From positions 62,001-126,000 of the forward strand of contig JANQPN010000025.1 of assembly GCA_028289455.1 (NCBI GenBank): a DNA stretch of 64,000 nucleotides. The letters run 5' to 3'. Both the position numbers and the translations under genes were made by a program. The stretch is from Wenzhouxiangellaceae bacterium (GTDB lineage Bacteria > Pseudomonadota > Gammaproteobacteria > Xanthomonadales > Wenzhouxiangellaceae). This document shows, one piece after another, positions 45,412-54,257 of the stretch. Under the pieces are notes generated by a model. It made no database searches. It worked only from the letters and a program-made list of their open reading frames with translations, and was not told the origin of the DNA. Numbering within the stretch: the first letter of the stretch is position 1; each line of letters opens with the position of its first letter.

Positions 45412-45481
45412 CCTGAAAGTTATGCTGCCTCTATTCAGGCTGATTAACCCTTATTTTTAAATAACTGCAGAGGACATCTCC

Positions 45482-46990
45482 TTGAAGATTAAACCTACCG
45501 CATTATTGATTACCGTTGCTTTACTCGGCGGAAGTGTAATGCCAGCCCATGCTAACAATGACGCTGTGATGAGCTTATTAAAAATCTTGCGCGACAAGGG
45601 CACCATCACCGCAGAAGATTATGATTTAATTTTAAAAGCAGCGGAATCTTCCACGGCAGAAGAATCTTCCACGGCAACGGAATCTTCCACGCAACCTGGA
45701 ATTGAAGAGATCGTTGAGCGTAAAGTTGATAAGGCAATTGACCTTAAACTTAATCAGGAATTCGACGCTAAAACAGAGCAAGTCGTTGCTCAACAGGTTG
45801 ATAAGAAAGTAGATGAATTCCCTGTGAAGGTCAGCCATGGTGACAAAGGGTTTCGTCTCGAATCACGCGACGGTAACTGGCAAACTAACATTCAGTTTCG
45901 TGCGCAAACGCGTTTTACCACTCCAACGACAGGGGACCCTCGTCAACTCGATAATTTTGAAGCTGAGAGCGAGAATACTTTCCAACTCCGACGTGCACGT
46001 TTAAAGATCGGCGGTCATGGCTTTCGACCTTGGCTTGGTTATTACTTTGAGGCCGACTGGCAACCCACTCGCGACTCAGATGACGATGCAGCTGATGCAA
46101 GTACACGCCTACTTGACTGGCGTATCACCGTAGATAAATACGAAGAGATAGGCTTTCGTATTGGTCAGTGGAAAATCGATTACAATCGCGAACGAGTTGA
46201 TTCTTCTGGTCGTCAACAGTTTGTTGAGCGCTCAATAGTCAATCGCATCTTTACTATTGACCGTCAAGTTGGTGCACAGTTGCGAGGTCACTTATTTAAA
46301 GGAACACATGCTGACTTACGTTACTACGCTGGCGTATTTACAGGTGAAGGCCGTGGCGTAAGTAACGATGATAGTGATTTGCTGTATGCAGGCAGACTGC
46401 AATGGAACTTCCTTGGCCGCGACCTTGCCCTAAAACAAACTGATGTGGAATATACCGAAAAACCAACTGCAAGCTTGTCATTCGGTGCTGCATCAACCAA
46501 CGGTCGCTGTACCCGTTGGTCATCTAGTGGTTGCGGTAACCTTGATGGCTTCCTAAGTCCTTCTAATGCACAAGATGGACAATACAGAATTGATCAATGG
46601 ACGCAAGGTACTGCATTTAAATGGAGAGGGTTTTCTTGGCAGCAGGAATATCACCATAAAACCATTGACGACACCGTTAACAACACCTCAAGTGATTTGA
46701 CAGGTGGTTATGCACAAGTCGGCTATTTCTTCCATCACCTTATTCCTGCGATACCAAAACAACTCGAACTTGCTTTTCGCTACGCTATTGTCGAGGAGCC
46801 GAATGAGATTGATATCGAGCTAGAGAACAGACGTGAAGAGTTTACAATCGGCGCAAACTGGTTCCTTTTTGGTGCCGGTCATAACAACAAAATTACTGTA
46901 GATTTCTCCCATCTAACCTTGGATGATGCTTTTGCAAACCGTAATGTCAACGAAAATAGATTTCGCGTGCAGTATGATGTCTCGCTTTAA
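45482..46990 (+). CDS. Phosphate-selective porin (OprO/OprP family)
   Basis: 502 residues from a TTG with GAGGA eight bases upstream. Signal peptide about 1-25 (PAHANND). A Ser/Thr/Glu repeat (SSTAEESSTATESST) and a predicted coiled coil (about 70-115; VERKVDKAIDLKLNQEFD) come before the barrel. Beta-barrel features: FRLESRDGNWQTNIQFRAQTRF, LRRARLKIGGHGFRPWLGYYFEAD, and a terminal strand ENRFRVQYDVSL. The family forms trimeric outer-membrane channels for phosphate or polyphosphate. Tandem Pho boxes upstream support this role directly. It lies between two copies of a direct repeat, suggesting acquisition by recombination. Confidence 0.88.
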   Translation: MKIKPTALLITVALLGGSVMPAHANNDAVMSLLKILRDKGTITAEDYDLILKAAESSTAEESSTATESSTQPGIEEIVERKVDKAIDLKLNQEFDAKTEQVVAQQVDKKVDEFPVKVSHGDKGFRLESRDGNWQTNIQFRAQTRFTTPTTGDPRQLDNFEAESENTFQLRRARLKIGGHGFRPWLGYYFEADWQPTRDSDDDAADASTRLLDWRITVDKYEEIGFRIGQWKIDYNRERVDSSGRQQFVERSIVNRIFTIDRQVGAQLRGHLFKGTHADLRYYAGVFTGEGRGVSNDDSDLLYAGRLQWNFLGRDLALKQTDVEYTEKPTASLSFGAASTNGRCTRWSSSGCGNLDGFLSPSNAQDGQYRIDQWTQGTAFKWRGFSWQQEYHHKTIDDTVNNTSSDLTGGYAQVGYFFHHLIPAIPKQLELAFRYAIVEEPNEIDIELENRREEFTIGANWFLFGAGHNNKITVDFSHLTLDDAFANRNVNENRFRVQYDVSL

Positions 46991-47383
46991 ACCAGCCTAA
47001 AGTTCAATCTGGTTAAACATTATCAAAAAAGCGTCACTGGTGGCATCAACGAAGAATTACCGCCGGATACACCGGCGTGTGATGGTTATTATAAAGCGGT
47101 GACCCGGTGGTTGGATTCTCTGGAGCGGATCAATAAGTACAATGCTTGATAGTGCCCTGGATGGCCAGGTAGCGGTTGTGTTCTTGGTGGAGTGCCCGCA
47201 GAGGTCTACGATACTGGGAGGAAGTTCATTAACAAAATAGCAGAGCATAAATCACTTAATTGTCAATTGCTTAAGTAGTTCTTGAGCTAAGCCAGTGAAT
47301 ACTTATTGACCCTCTTGAGCTCTGGTTCCGGTAACGATAGCGTCTTATAATTCATTAGATTAGCTATTGAATGGCCATTTATT
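46991..47383. other. Intergenic region with second direct-repeat copy
   Basis: Mostly the right copy of the hydrolase 3'-end repeat (47024-47233). A TATAAT at 47346-47351, 33 bases before the dipeptidase ATG, could be a -10 element, though no good -35 sits at the right distance. Confidence 0.45.
47024..47233 (+). repeat. Direct repeat, right copy (orphan hydrolase 3' end)
   Basis: Second copy of 44668-44876, carrying the last 40 or so codons of the hydrolase plus 80 bp of 3' flank with a few substitutions. There is no hydrolase body before it, so it is a gene remnant. TGGTTAAACAT occurs just after the left copy (44889) and just before this one (47010). Confidence 0.85.
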
Positions 47384-48676
47384 ATGTTTCGCAAATTGAA
47401 CTCATTTCTCGCTATTTTTGCACTTTTGCTTGTCGCATGCTCTTCTGATTCTGAACCAGAAACTGTCAACACAGCCACAGAACCACCTAAAGAAACAGAG
47501 GACCAACTCATTGCGCGAGCACTTGCAATACATGATCGCGTACTGACCTTTGACTCGCATGCCGATACGCCACTGCGAATGATCGAGCCAGGGTTTGATA
47601 TGTCAGAGCGACATGATCCTAACGAATCCGGCTCAAAAGTTGACTATCCGAGAATGAAAGAAGGTGGGCTTGATGCCATTTTCTTCGCTGCATTCGTAGC
47701 GCAGGACATTCGCGATGATGAGGGCCACGATCGGGCTAAAATACTAGGCCTTCAGATGATCGATACGGTCATTGAGTCGACACAGAAGCATTCAGATATC
47801 GTGGGCCTGGCTGTAAACCCCGATGATGCTTACGAGTTAGAAAAAGAAGGCAAGCGAGCCATTTACATCGCTATCGAAAACGGCTACCCCATTGGTCGTG
47901 ACTTATCCAACATAGAACTCTTCTACAATAAAGGCGTTCGTTACATTACGTTGGTCCATTCAACCAATAACGATCTAGCCGATTCTGCGACAGATTCAGA
48001 AGGCCCGGAGCATGGCGGCATTAGCGGGTTTGGAGAACAAGTCGTTCAAGAAATGAACCGCTTGGGCATCATGGTTGACGTCTCACACGGCAGTGAAGAA
48101 GTGTTCTATGACGCGATTGCGATGTCTAAAGCACCGATTATTGCCAGCCATTCAAACGCGCGGGCAGTCACAGAGCACGACCGCAATATGTCCGACGAGA
48201 TGCTGAAACTAATGGCAGAGAATGGCGGTGTAGTTCAATTGACTATGCTCTCTGACTACCTAAGAGACAGACCCGAAAACCCTGAGCTTGATGCAGCGAT
48301 CGCTGCATACCAAGCAACATTGAAGCCCGCTAGTGAAATGACGCGAGAAGAAAGAGCCGCATCAAGAGAAGCGATTAGGCAATTAAACGAGCAGTTTGCT
48401 GTTCCACCCGCAACAGTTATTCATGCGGTTGACCATATCGACCACATTGTCAAAGTCGCAGGCATCGATCACGTTGGCATCGGCTGCGATTTCGACGGTG
48501 GTGGCGGCATCGATGGGGTTTTTGATGCCAGTGAAGTAGCTAACATCACCATCGAATTGGTTAGACGCGGCTATACCGAAGAAGAAATCAAAAAAATCTG
48601 GGGTGGCAACCTCATACGTGTTTTCCAAGAAGTCCAAGCCATCGCTGAGAATATTCAAACTGGCAATGCGTCTTAA
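47384..48676 (+). CDS. Lipoprotein dipeptidase, M19 (renal dipeptidase) family
   Basis: 430 residues. Lipobox LLVAC with Cys19, so membrane-anchored. The M19 metal site is visible: FDSHADTPLRM (HxD), a bridging Glu in AIENGYPI (about 165), VDVSHGSEEVF and IIASHSNARAV (His ligands), and GIGCDFDGGGG near the end. These enzymes cleave dipeptides, often D-containing or beta-lactam-like, using two zinc ions. It heads a likely operon with the DUF6702 and HupE-like genes, spaced ten and two bases apart. Confidence 0.9.
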   Translation: MFRKLNSFLAIFALLLVACSSDSEPETVNTATEPPKETEDQLIARALAIHDRVLTFDSHADTPLRMIEPGFDMSERHDPNESGSKVDYPRMKEGGLDAIFFAAFVAQDIRDDEGHDRAKILGLQMIDTVIESTQKHSDIVGLAVNPDDAYELEKEGKRAIYIAIENGYPIGRDLSNIELFYNKGVRYITLVHSTNNDLADSATDSEGPEHGGISGFGEQVVQEMNRLGIMVDVSHGSEEVFYDAIAMSKAPIIASHSNARAVTEHDRNMSDEMLKLMAENGGVVQLTMLSDYLRDRPENPELDAAIAAYQATLKPASEMTREERAASREAIRQLNEQFAVPPATVIHAVDHIDHIVKVAGIDHVGIGCDFDGGGGIDGVFDASEVANITIELVRRGYTEEEIKKIWGGNLIRVFQEVQAIAENIQTGNAS

Positions 48677-48685
48677 AAGCCGCTA

Positions 48686-49207
48686 GTGAAACCTGTCTAT
48701 ACATGGCTGTACTTGCTGGTGCTTGTGGGAGTTCTAACCCAAAATGCTGCATCTCACCCATTAAAACTCTCTCTCAGCGAAATTGAATATTCGTCAGACA
48801 AAAAGCGCCTGATTATTAGTCTAAGATTATTTTTAACTGATGTGAACGAGGCTCTGGTATTTGACCCTGACAGCACAGAGTTGGCTTTCTGCCAGCCTAA
48901 CGAGTCAGAGAATGCGGAGCCTTTGTTAATTGAGTATCTCAACGAGTTTTTTCATGTTAAAGCTAATGGGCGGAAGTTAGATCTCAACATCAAGAACAAA
49001 AGGTTACATGGTGAAGGCATTAACGAAGCTCTGAGCGTTGATTTTGAATTTAAACAGGAGCAACCACTGACCTCCCTGGAGATAAAAAATGCAGTCTTCA
49101 CCGACCTTTTCTTCGACCAAAGCAACATTGTTTACGTGCATGTGGATGGGGAGTCAGAAAGCTTGATGCTCAACAAAAAAACACCCATTCACACACTGGA
49201 ATTTTGA
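48686..49207 (+). CDS. DUF6702-family exported protein
   Basis: 173 residues from a GTG. Signal peptide about 1-22 (ending NAASH). The mature start HPLKLSLSEIEYSSDKKRLIISLRLFLTDVNEAL is characteristic of DUF6702. The family often sits next to HupE/UreJ-like membrane proteins and M1 or M19 peptidases; no activity is known. Two bases separate it from the HupE-like gene. Confidence 0.75.
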   Translation: MKPVYTWLYLLVLVGVLTQNAASHPLKLSLSEIEYSSDKKRLIISLRLFLTDVNEALVFDPDSTELAFCQPNESENAEPLLIEYLNEFFHVKANGRKLDLNIKNKRLHGEGINEALSVDFEFKQEQPLTSLEIKNAVFTDLFFDQSNIVYVHVDGESESLMLNKKTPIHTLEF

Positions 49208-49208
49208 T

Positions 49209-49793
49209 ATGGGCTCCATTGATCTTTACCTACAACTGGGCTTTAAACATATATCCGACCTGGCCGGTTTTGACCATATTCTTTTTCTTGTGGCGCTGTG
49301 TGCCGTTTACAGAATTGAGCAATGGAAAAGGTTGTTGATTCTTGTTACCGCATTTACGGTAGGCCATAGCGTGACGCTGGCGCTGTCTTCTTTTGGCACC
49401 CTGACCATCCCATCAAATATTATTGAATTCCTGATTCCACTGACGATTCTGCTGACAGCACTGCATAACGTGATCAGTAAACCATCGACAGAGGTCACCT
49501 CCGGTATGGGGAAAAACTATGCCATGGCGCTATTTTTCGGTTTTATTCATGGTATGGGTTTTTCCAATTTCTTTCGCGCGTTGCTGATCAGAGACGACTC
49601 AATTGTCGTGCCGTTGTTGGGCTTCAATCTCGGTATAGAGTTAGGTCAGCTGATGGTGGTTGGCGTTATTGTCGGCATTGCTTATTTATTTTTGAATGTT
49701 CTCAAGGTCAAACATCGAGATTGGAATGTGTTTATCTCTGGAGCCGCAGCAGGCATCGCAGTGCTTCTAATGAACGAAAACAAGTTCTGGTAG
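49209..49793 (+). CDS. HupE/UreJ-family membrane protein
   Basis: 194 residues with about six membrane segments. Family signature near the N-terminus: YLQLGFKHISDLAGFDHILFLVAL, then FTVGHSVTLALSS and FGFIHGMGFSNFF with conserved His/Asp. HupE/UreJ relatives are implicated in nickel or other metal transport, but this subfamily beside DUF6702 is uncharacterised. No hydrogenase or urease genes are here. Pairing with a zinc dipeptidase raises the possibility of metal supply. Confidence 0.82.
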   Translation: MGSIDLYLQLGFKHISDLAGFDHILFLVALCAVYRIEQWKRLLILVTAFTVGHSVTLALSSFGTLTIPSNIIEFLIPLTILLTALHNVISKPSTEVTSGMGKNYAMALFFGFIHGMGFSNFFRALLIRDDSIVVPLLGFNLGIELGQLMVVGVIVGIAYLFLNVLKVKHRDWNVFISGAAAGIAVLLMNENKFW

Positions 49794-49915
49794 CACTCAT
49801 AAAGAACTGAGAGGAGTTCGCTCAAACTAATGCCTTTCTTGACTTGTGGCAACGGACAATGATCCGGTGCTGATGTGTTCGCTGATGACTTCGAAGATGA
49901 AGTAATGGAATAGGT

Positions 49916-49961
49916 TGGTGGCCAGGGGCGGGATCGAACCACCGACACGCGGATTTTCAGT
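49916..49961 (-). repeat. tRNA-Phe 3' half remnant, 46 bp identical
   Basis: 46 bases identical to 52981-53026 (CCA end through the anticodon loop), same orientation, then abrupt divergence. The length and perfect identity mark it as the youngest of the three remnants. It is a good candidate att site. Confidence 0.9.
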
Positions 49962-49972
49962 ACGCAATTGAC

Positions 49973-52894
49973 TCAGAATTTGCCTCTTTTCATCATGCGC
50001 GCCCCTGCCATAAGCGTCAGCACGAGCATAATCAAAAGCCCCCACCGGTTTAGTATTGGTACGTCCTCTGGAATGGTAGGCTGAATGGTCATCACTGAAA
50101 AATCGGCCGATACACCACCAACAGTCAGAGTTGCTGTGAACACAGTTCCCAATGCGTTACCCACGGTTAATCGAACGGCAATCGCATCTCCATTATTCAC
50201 AATACCGTCAGCTGCGGTAAACGGGGCGCCATTGATTGAGTATTCGCCGCCGATAATCGAGACCGGCGCATCTGAATTAATACCCGAGATGGTCACTTGT
50301 GCTGAAGTTACCGTTGTATTGGGCAGGATGTCGAGCTGTTGTGGGAAACTGAAGGCATCGGGTATCAGATCTTCAGCCAGTGTTGTGACACTAAACGTAT
50401 CCATCACACCGCCAATGTCCAACGCGGTATCGGTGGTGGTCGAAAAGTCTGCCGATGAGGTTTGTTGCAGCGTGACCGACTGCCCCTCGTTAACGGTACC
50501 GTCAGCAGCAGTGAACGGGCCACCATCTATTGCATATTCACCACCAGTCACCCTGATGGGGGCAGCGATTTCGATGCCGCTGACGGTGATGGCGTCTGAA
50601 GTGATTAATGTGCTTAATTCCACATCGGTTTGATCAGTGAAACTGAAGACATCAGGCGTTTGATCGGCGTCGCGTGTGGTGACGCTAAACGTACCTATCA
50701 CACCGCCAATGTCCAACACGGTATCGGTAGTGGTTGAAAAATCGGCTGATGAAGTCTGCTGCAGACTGACCATTTGCCCCGCTGTGACCATGCCATCAGC
50801 AGCAGTGAACGGACCGCCGTCTATCGAGTATTCACCCCCCAGCACACTAATGAGTGTGGTGGTATTAATCCCGCTCACCATAATCGTATTTGAGATGGTC
50901 AATGTGCTTAATTCCACATCGGTTAGATCGGTAAAACTGAAAGCATCAGGCGTAGGGTCTTCGTCAAAGGTGGTGACACTAAAGGTGTCTGTCACAGTGC
51001 CAATCTGCAATACGGTGTCTGTGGTGGTGGAAAAATTGGCCGAAGACGTTTGCTGCAGCGCCACCGTTTGGCCCGGGTTGACCAGCCCATCGACTGCGGT
51101 GAATGGACCGCCATCAATGGCATACAGGCCATCGGTTACGCTAATGAGCGTGGCGGCATCAATGCCGCTGACGGTAATCGGCTCTGAATTGACCAGTGTA
51201 TTCAACGGTATATCAACCTGATCAATAAAGCTGAAAGCATCAGGAACATGATCGCCATCCAATGTGGTCACGGTGACGGAATCCATCAGCCCGTCAAAGT
51301 CGGTATCGGTCGCCGTCATGACAGTGGCAACAAAGTTCCAGACCTGATCGCCATCGGTGAAGCCGTCGCTTAAACCGCGAATCACGATGGGCTGCGGTAC
51401 ATTCCAATCCTCTGGCTGAATGGTGGCGGGTGCGGAGACGATTTCCGCTTCGGTGTTGTCCAGGGTGTAACCCAGCGTCACCTCGCCTCTGGGAACGCCG
51501 TCCAGCACCAGGTTGATGGTGGTCGTTGTGCCAGATTCACTCACCTGATTCCCAGTGGTCGGAGACAAACTGACACCTGGCGTTCCCAGTACCTGAAGAA
51601 CAAGATCATTATCAACCGTGGTGGCGAAACGACCGGGGGGCGTCTGCACAACCGGTGTGCCGTTGATGGTTCCGGGGCCATCATTACTGATCAGCTCAAA
51701 CAGTGTTCCGGTGGGCACACTTGCAGGTGGGTCAACGACAAGGGTGCCATTGAAATCAATGGTTGAATTGGCCGCTCCAGTCACGCGGAGTTGAGCAAAA
51801 TCCACGCTGCTGTTAATCCCGAGGTTAAACACAGCACCGGTATCAACGTCAAAACCACCTGCGGCCATGCTGCCAGTCGAGACGTCAAACAAGGCGCCAG
51901 CACCAGCGTTAAAATCACCAGCGGCCATGCCGTCAATCGTGCCCACAGCCAATTGACCAGTACTCAGGTTAATATCACCACCGACGCTCAGGTTTAATGT
52001 TCCTAGCGTGGTCGAGGTGGTCAAGACACTACCAAAGTTCACATTACCAGCGGCTCTGATGCTGATGCTGCCAATTCCAGTGCTTCTGACGGCAGTGCCG
52101 AAAGAATGGTTGAAATCACGAGCGATGATGTCGATGTCCCCCGCTCCAGATGAAATCGTCGCTGTACCACTCAGACCCATGTCCTGGAAGGTGGGAAATC
52201 CACTCCTGATCTCTCCCGATAAAGACAACTCGCCAGCAGAATTCACAGAGGCCAACAGTAGATTGCTGCCGGAAATAGAGGTATCGAGGATCGTGCTGGA
52301 CAAACCTACTCCGTTCCCAATCAAGCCCAGTGCGCCAGGTGCAAACAGCAGAGGTCCGGTGACAATGACTGCGCCAGTGGCGTCGATATGCCGAAAAGCC
52401 TCCGGTGCTGCTGCAGTCAGTACCTCACCAATCTGGAATCTACTTAAGAATACGACGGCATCCGAAAAAACAACACCGTCGGTAGCGCCGAAATAAAGGT
52501 CGCCTGAAATATCCAGAGTGGTATCTGGGCCAATCTGGATTCCGTCCGGATCAAGGAGATAGATGTTGGCCCCTGTAATTGTGGTGCGAAACAGCCCGTC
52601 TATATTAGTCATCATCCCGCCGGTGACTCTGATGAAAATATTCCTAACACTCGCCGGCCCAGAGAAGGTGGCGGATTCACCGGCATTAATATTAAAGTCG
52701 TCGAGGCTGTGAAAGAGATTGTTGCCTATCTGCTGCCCTAAAGTATCCGTAACCTGATAATCTGGCCCAATCAGGGTTTGTGCAACTCCCAGGGTTCCGT
52801 CTGTGGAGGTTTGTGCCGCAACGGGTATAGCCAGCGTTAGGCTAATTAACGTGAATAAAGACAATCCAAGTAGCCTTGCCCACTTCGACATCAT
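49973..52894 (-). CDS. TPS-domain (filamentous haemagglutinin-like) protein with IPTL-CTERM tail
   Basis: 973 residues, signal peptide about 1-27 (VAAQT). N-terminal haemagglutination-activity/TPS domain at about 30-170 (LGQQIGNNLFHSLDDFNINAGESATF; NIFIRVTGG; NIYLLDPDGIQIG), which normally directs secretion through a TpsB partner. A beta-helix-like middle and a Calx-beta-like unit follow. Then come four tandem units of about 98 residues (each with GGEYxIDGGPFTAADG and SSADFSTTTDT). The tail is VPILNRWGLLIM plus helix plus RMMKRGKF, an IPTL-CTERM signal. No tpsB gene in the window. Its stop lies six bases from a tRNA-Phe remnant, so it fills the youngest cargo module. Confidence 0.85.
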   Translation of the reverse strand: MMSKWARLLGLSLFTLISLTLAIPVAAQTSTDGTLGVAQTLIGPDYQVTDTLGQQIGNNLFHSLDDFNINAGESATFSGPASVRNIFIRVTGGMMTNIDGLFRTTITGANIYLLDPDGIQIGPDTTLDISGDLYFGATDGVVFSDAVVFLSRFQIGEVLTAAAPEAFRHIDATGAVIVTGPLLFAPGALGLIGNGVGLSSTILDTSISGSNLLLASVNSAGELSLSGEIRSGFPTFQDMGLSGTATISSGAGDIDIIARDFNHSFGTAVRSTGIGSISIRAAGNVNFGSVLTTSTTLGTLNLSVGGDINLSTGQLAVGTIDGMAAGDFNAGAGALFDVSTGSMAAGGFDVDTGAVFNLGINSSVDFAQLRVTGAANSTIDFNGTLVVDPPASVPTGTLFELISNDGPGTINGTPVVQTPPGRFATTVDNDLVLQVLGTPGVSLSPTTGNQVSESGTTTTINLVLDGVPRGEVTLGYTLDNTEAEIVSAPATIQPEDWNVPQPIVIRGLSDGFTDGDQVWNFVATVMTATDTDFDGLMDSVTVTTLDGDHVPDAFSFIDQVDIPLNTLVNSEPITVSGIDAATLISVTDGLYAIDGGPFTAVDGLVNPGQTVALQQTSSANFSTTTDTVLQIGTVTDTFSVTTFDEDPTPDAFSFTDLTDVELSTLTISNTIMVSGINTTTLISVLGGEYSIDGGPFTAADGMVTAGQMVSLQQTSSADFSTTTDTVLDIGGVIGTFSVTTRDADQTPDVFSFTDQTDVELSTLITSDAITVSGIEIAAPIRVTGGEYAIDGGPFTAADGTVNEGQSVTLQQTSSADFSTTTDTALDIGGVMDTFSVTTLAEDLIPDAFSFPQQLDILPNTTVTSAQVTISGINSDAPVSIIGGEYSINGAPFTAADGIVNNGDAIAVRLTVGNALGTVFTATLTVGGVSADFSVMTIQPTIPEDVPILNRWGLLIMLVLTLMAGARMMKRGKF

Positions 52895-52980
52895 CGGAAC
52901 CTGTATGCTGGAAAAAAGCGGATACTAGCATGGTGGGCGAGGGAGAAAAAGCGTCAAGCGCGTGTAACCCATTGATTTAA

Positions 52981-53056
<76 letters not shown>

Positions 53057-53234
53057 AGCAAGAAAAAAGACAGCTACCGGAATTCGGTAGCCGCTTATTA
53101 GACCTTCCCTGCGGTCCGTTGTCAACAGTCCGTTTATGCAAATCGTTGCCACTCTGTATGCCTGACCAGTCTGATTGAGATTGATGACCGATATGTGTAT
53201 CGGTAATAGGGGTTTTCTGCCAGCTATTGACTTT

Positions 53235-53256
53235 TATTTAGAAGTTTGTCTAAATA
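53235..53256. promoter_or_regulatory. Operator palindrome and promoter of sdpR
   Basis: Inverted repeat TATTTAGA/TCTAAATA with a 6-bp centre, ending six bases before the sdpR ATG. It overlaps a promoter: TTGACT at 53227-53232, 17-bp spacer, CTAAAT at 53250-53255. This fits autorepression by the ArsR-type regulator. The short leader without a ribosome binding site suggests a leaderless transcript. Confidence 0.65.
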
Positions 53257-53262
53257 TCTAAT

Positions 53263-53565
53263 ATGGAACAGCAGAAAATCTTCAAAGCACTGGCAGATCC
53301 TAACCGCCGGGCCATATTGAAAGCATTGCAGTCGGGCTCCAAAACCGCCGGAGAACTGGCCGAATTATTCCCGATAACACGGGCTTCGCTTTCGCATCAT
53401 TTCAATCTGCTCAAATATGCCGGCTTGGTTACCGCCCGGCGCGAGGGCCAGCACATTATTTATTCGCTCAACACCACATTGGTTCAGGACTTATACGCAT
53501 TGTTTATGGACCTGTTTGAGCCGATGAAAGAACAGGAAGACATACCGAGGAATAACGATGAATGA
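53263..53565 (+). CDS. ArsR-family autorepressor, SdpR type
   Basis: 100 residues, winged helix throughout (IFKALADPNRRAILKALQSGSKTAGELAELF, then TRASLSHHFNLLKYAGLVTARREGQHIIYSL). No metal-binding Cys pair as in ArsR/SmtB, consistent with the SdpR group. It overlaps the next gene, which encodes SdpI, by eight bases. In Bacillus SdpR represses sdpRI and is titrated by SdpI on the membrane when toxin is sensed; the same logic is plausible here. A palindrome overlaps its promoter. Confidence 0.88.
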   Translation: MEQQKIFKALADPNRRAILKALQSGSKTAGELAELFPITRASLSHHFNLLKYAGLVTARREGQHIIYSLNTTLVQDLYALFMDLFEPMKEQEDIPRNNDE

Positions 53566-54211
53566 CAGACAAACCTTCTTAGTAACCACCATTCTGGTAT
53601 TGATGGCTTTTGCCGTGGGCATTTACCTTTATCCCAGCCTGCCGGACCCGATGCCTACCCACTGGAACAGTGCCGGTGACATCGATCGATATGGCTCAAA
53701 GCCATTTACTGTTTTCCTGATGCCCGCCATCGGCCTGATGATCTGGATACTGATGGTTTTCGTCAAACGTTTTTCCCCCAAAGGTTTCAAGGTCGAATCG
53801 TTTGCCGGTACCGTGAACGTCATCCAGGTAATTCTGATCGGTTTCAACACTGCCATAGGTATCATATGGCTGCTGATCGCCAATAACCCGGAAATGCAGA
53901 TTGGTATAGCCATCGGTGTTGCCATTGGTGTACTGAGTATGGCATTGGGTAACTACATGGGCCGGGTGCGCAAGAATTTCTTCATCGGCATTCGGACACC
54001 CTGGACACTGGCCAGCGATGAGGTGTGGATACGTACCCACCGGCTGGCTGCCTGGTTGCTGATGATCAGTGGTTGTGTTGCTGTGGCTGGCAGTATTGGC
54101 GGCATGCCGCTGATTGTTTCAACGGCACTGATCACCTCCGCCCTGATGATTCCGGCTATTTATTCCTTTTTCGCCTATCGAAACCTGGAAGGTTTTTCCG
54201 AAGCACCCTGA
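53558..54211 (+). CDS. SdpI-family membrane protein (DUF1648 plus SdpI)
   Basis: 217 residues with six hydrophobic segments. DUF1648 start: YPSLPDPMPTHWNSAGDIDRYGSKPFTVFLMPAIGLMIW. SdpI half: GNYMGRVRKNFFIGIRTPWTLASDEVWIRTHRLAAWLLMISG. In Bacillus SdpI confers immunity to the SdpC toxin and captures SdpR. Proteobacterial sdpRI pairs are common without sdpC, and none is seen here. Followed by a strong hairpin at 54225. Confidence 0.88.
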   Translation: MNDRQTFLVTTILVLMAFAVGIYLYPSLPDPMPTHWNSAGDIDRYGSKPFTVFLMPAIGLMIWILMVFVKRFSPKGFKVESFAGTVNVIQVILIGFNTAIGIIWLLIANNPEMQIGIAIGVAIGVLSMALGNYMGRVRKNFFIGIRTPWTLASDEVWIRTHRLAAWLLMISGCVAVAGSIGGMPLIVSTALITSALMIPAIYSFFAYRNLEGFSEAP

Positions 54212-54224
54212 ATCGAGCGGCATT

Positions 54225-54246
54225 GCCCGGCAAGGATTTGCCGGGC
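54225..54246. terminator. Hairpin between convergent genes
   Basis: Perfect 9-bp stem (GCCCGGCAA/TTGCCGGGC) with a 4-nt loop, 13 bases after the sdpI stop and 11 before the stop of the leftward DUF1761 gene. No T-run follows. It may still act as a bidirectional terminator. Confidence 0.5.
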
Positions 54247-54257
54247 TTGTCGGCTTG

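Larger units (their letters stand above)
44794..45481. other. Non-coding region upstream of the phosphate porin
   Basis: Holds the end of the direct repeat, palindromic repeat copy 6 (44928-44972), a decayed gene fragment on the minus strand (about 44975-45224) and the tandem Pho boxes (45347-45397). TATGCT at 45421-45426 is a candidate -10 element. No intact gene. Confidence 0.6.

Noticed and set aside
45632..45838. Frame rich in Arg/Phe/Cys opposite the porin coding repeat
   Set aside because: Artefact of the Ser/Thr/Glu repeat (GAATCTTCCACGG units) read on the other strand.
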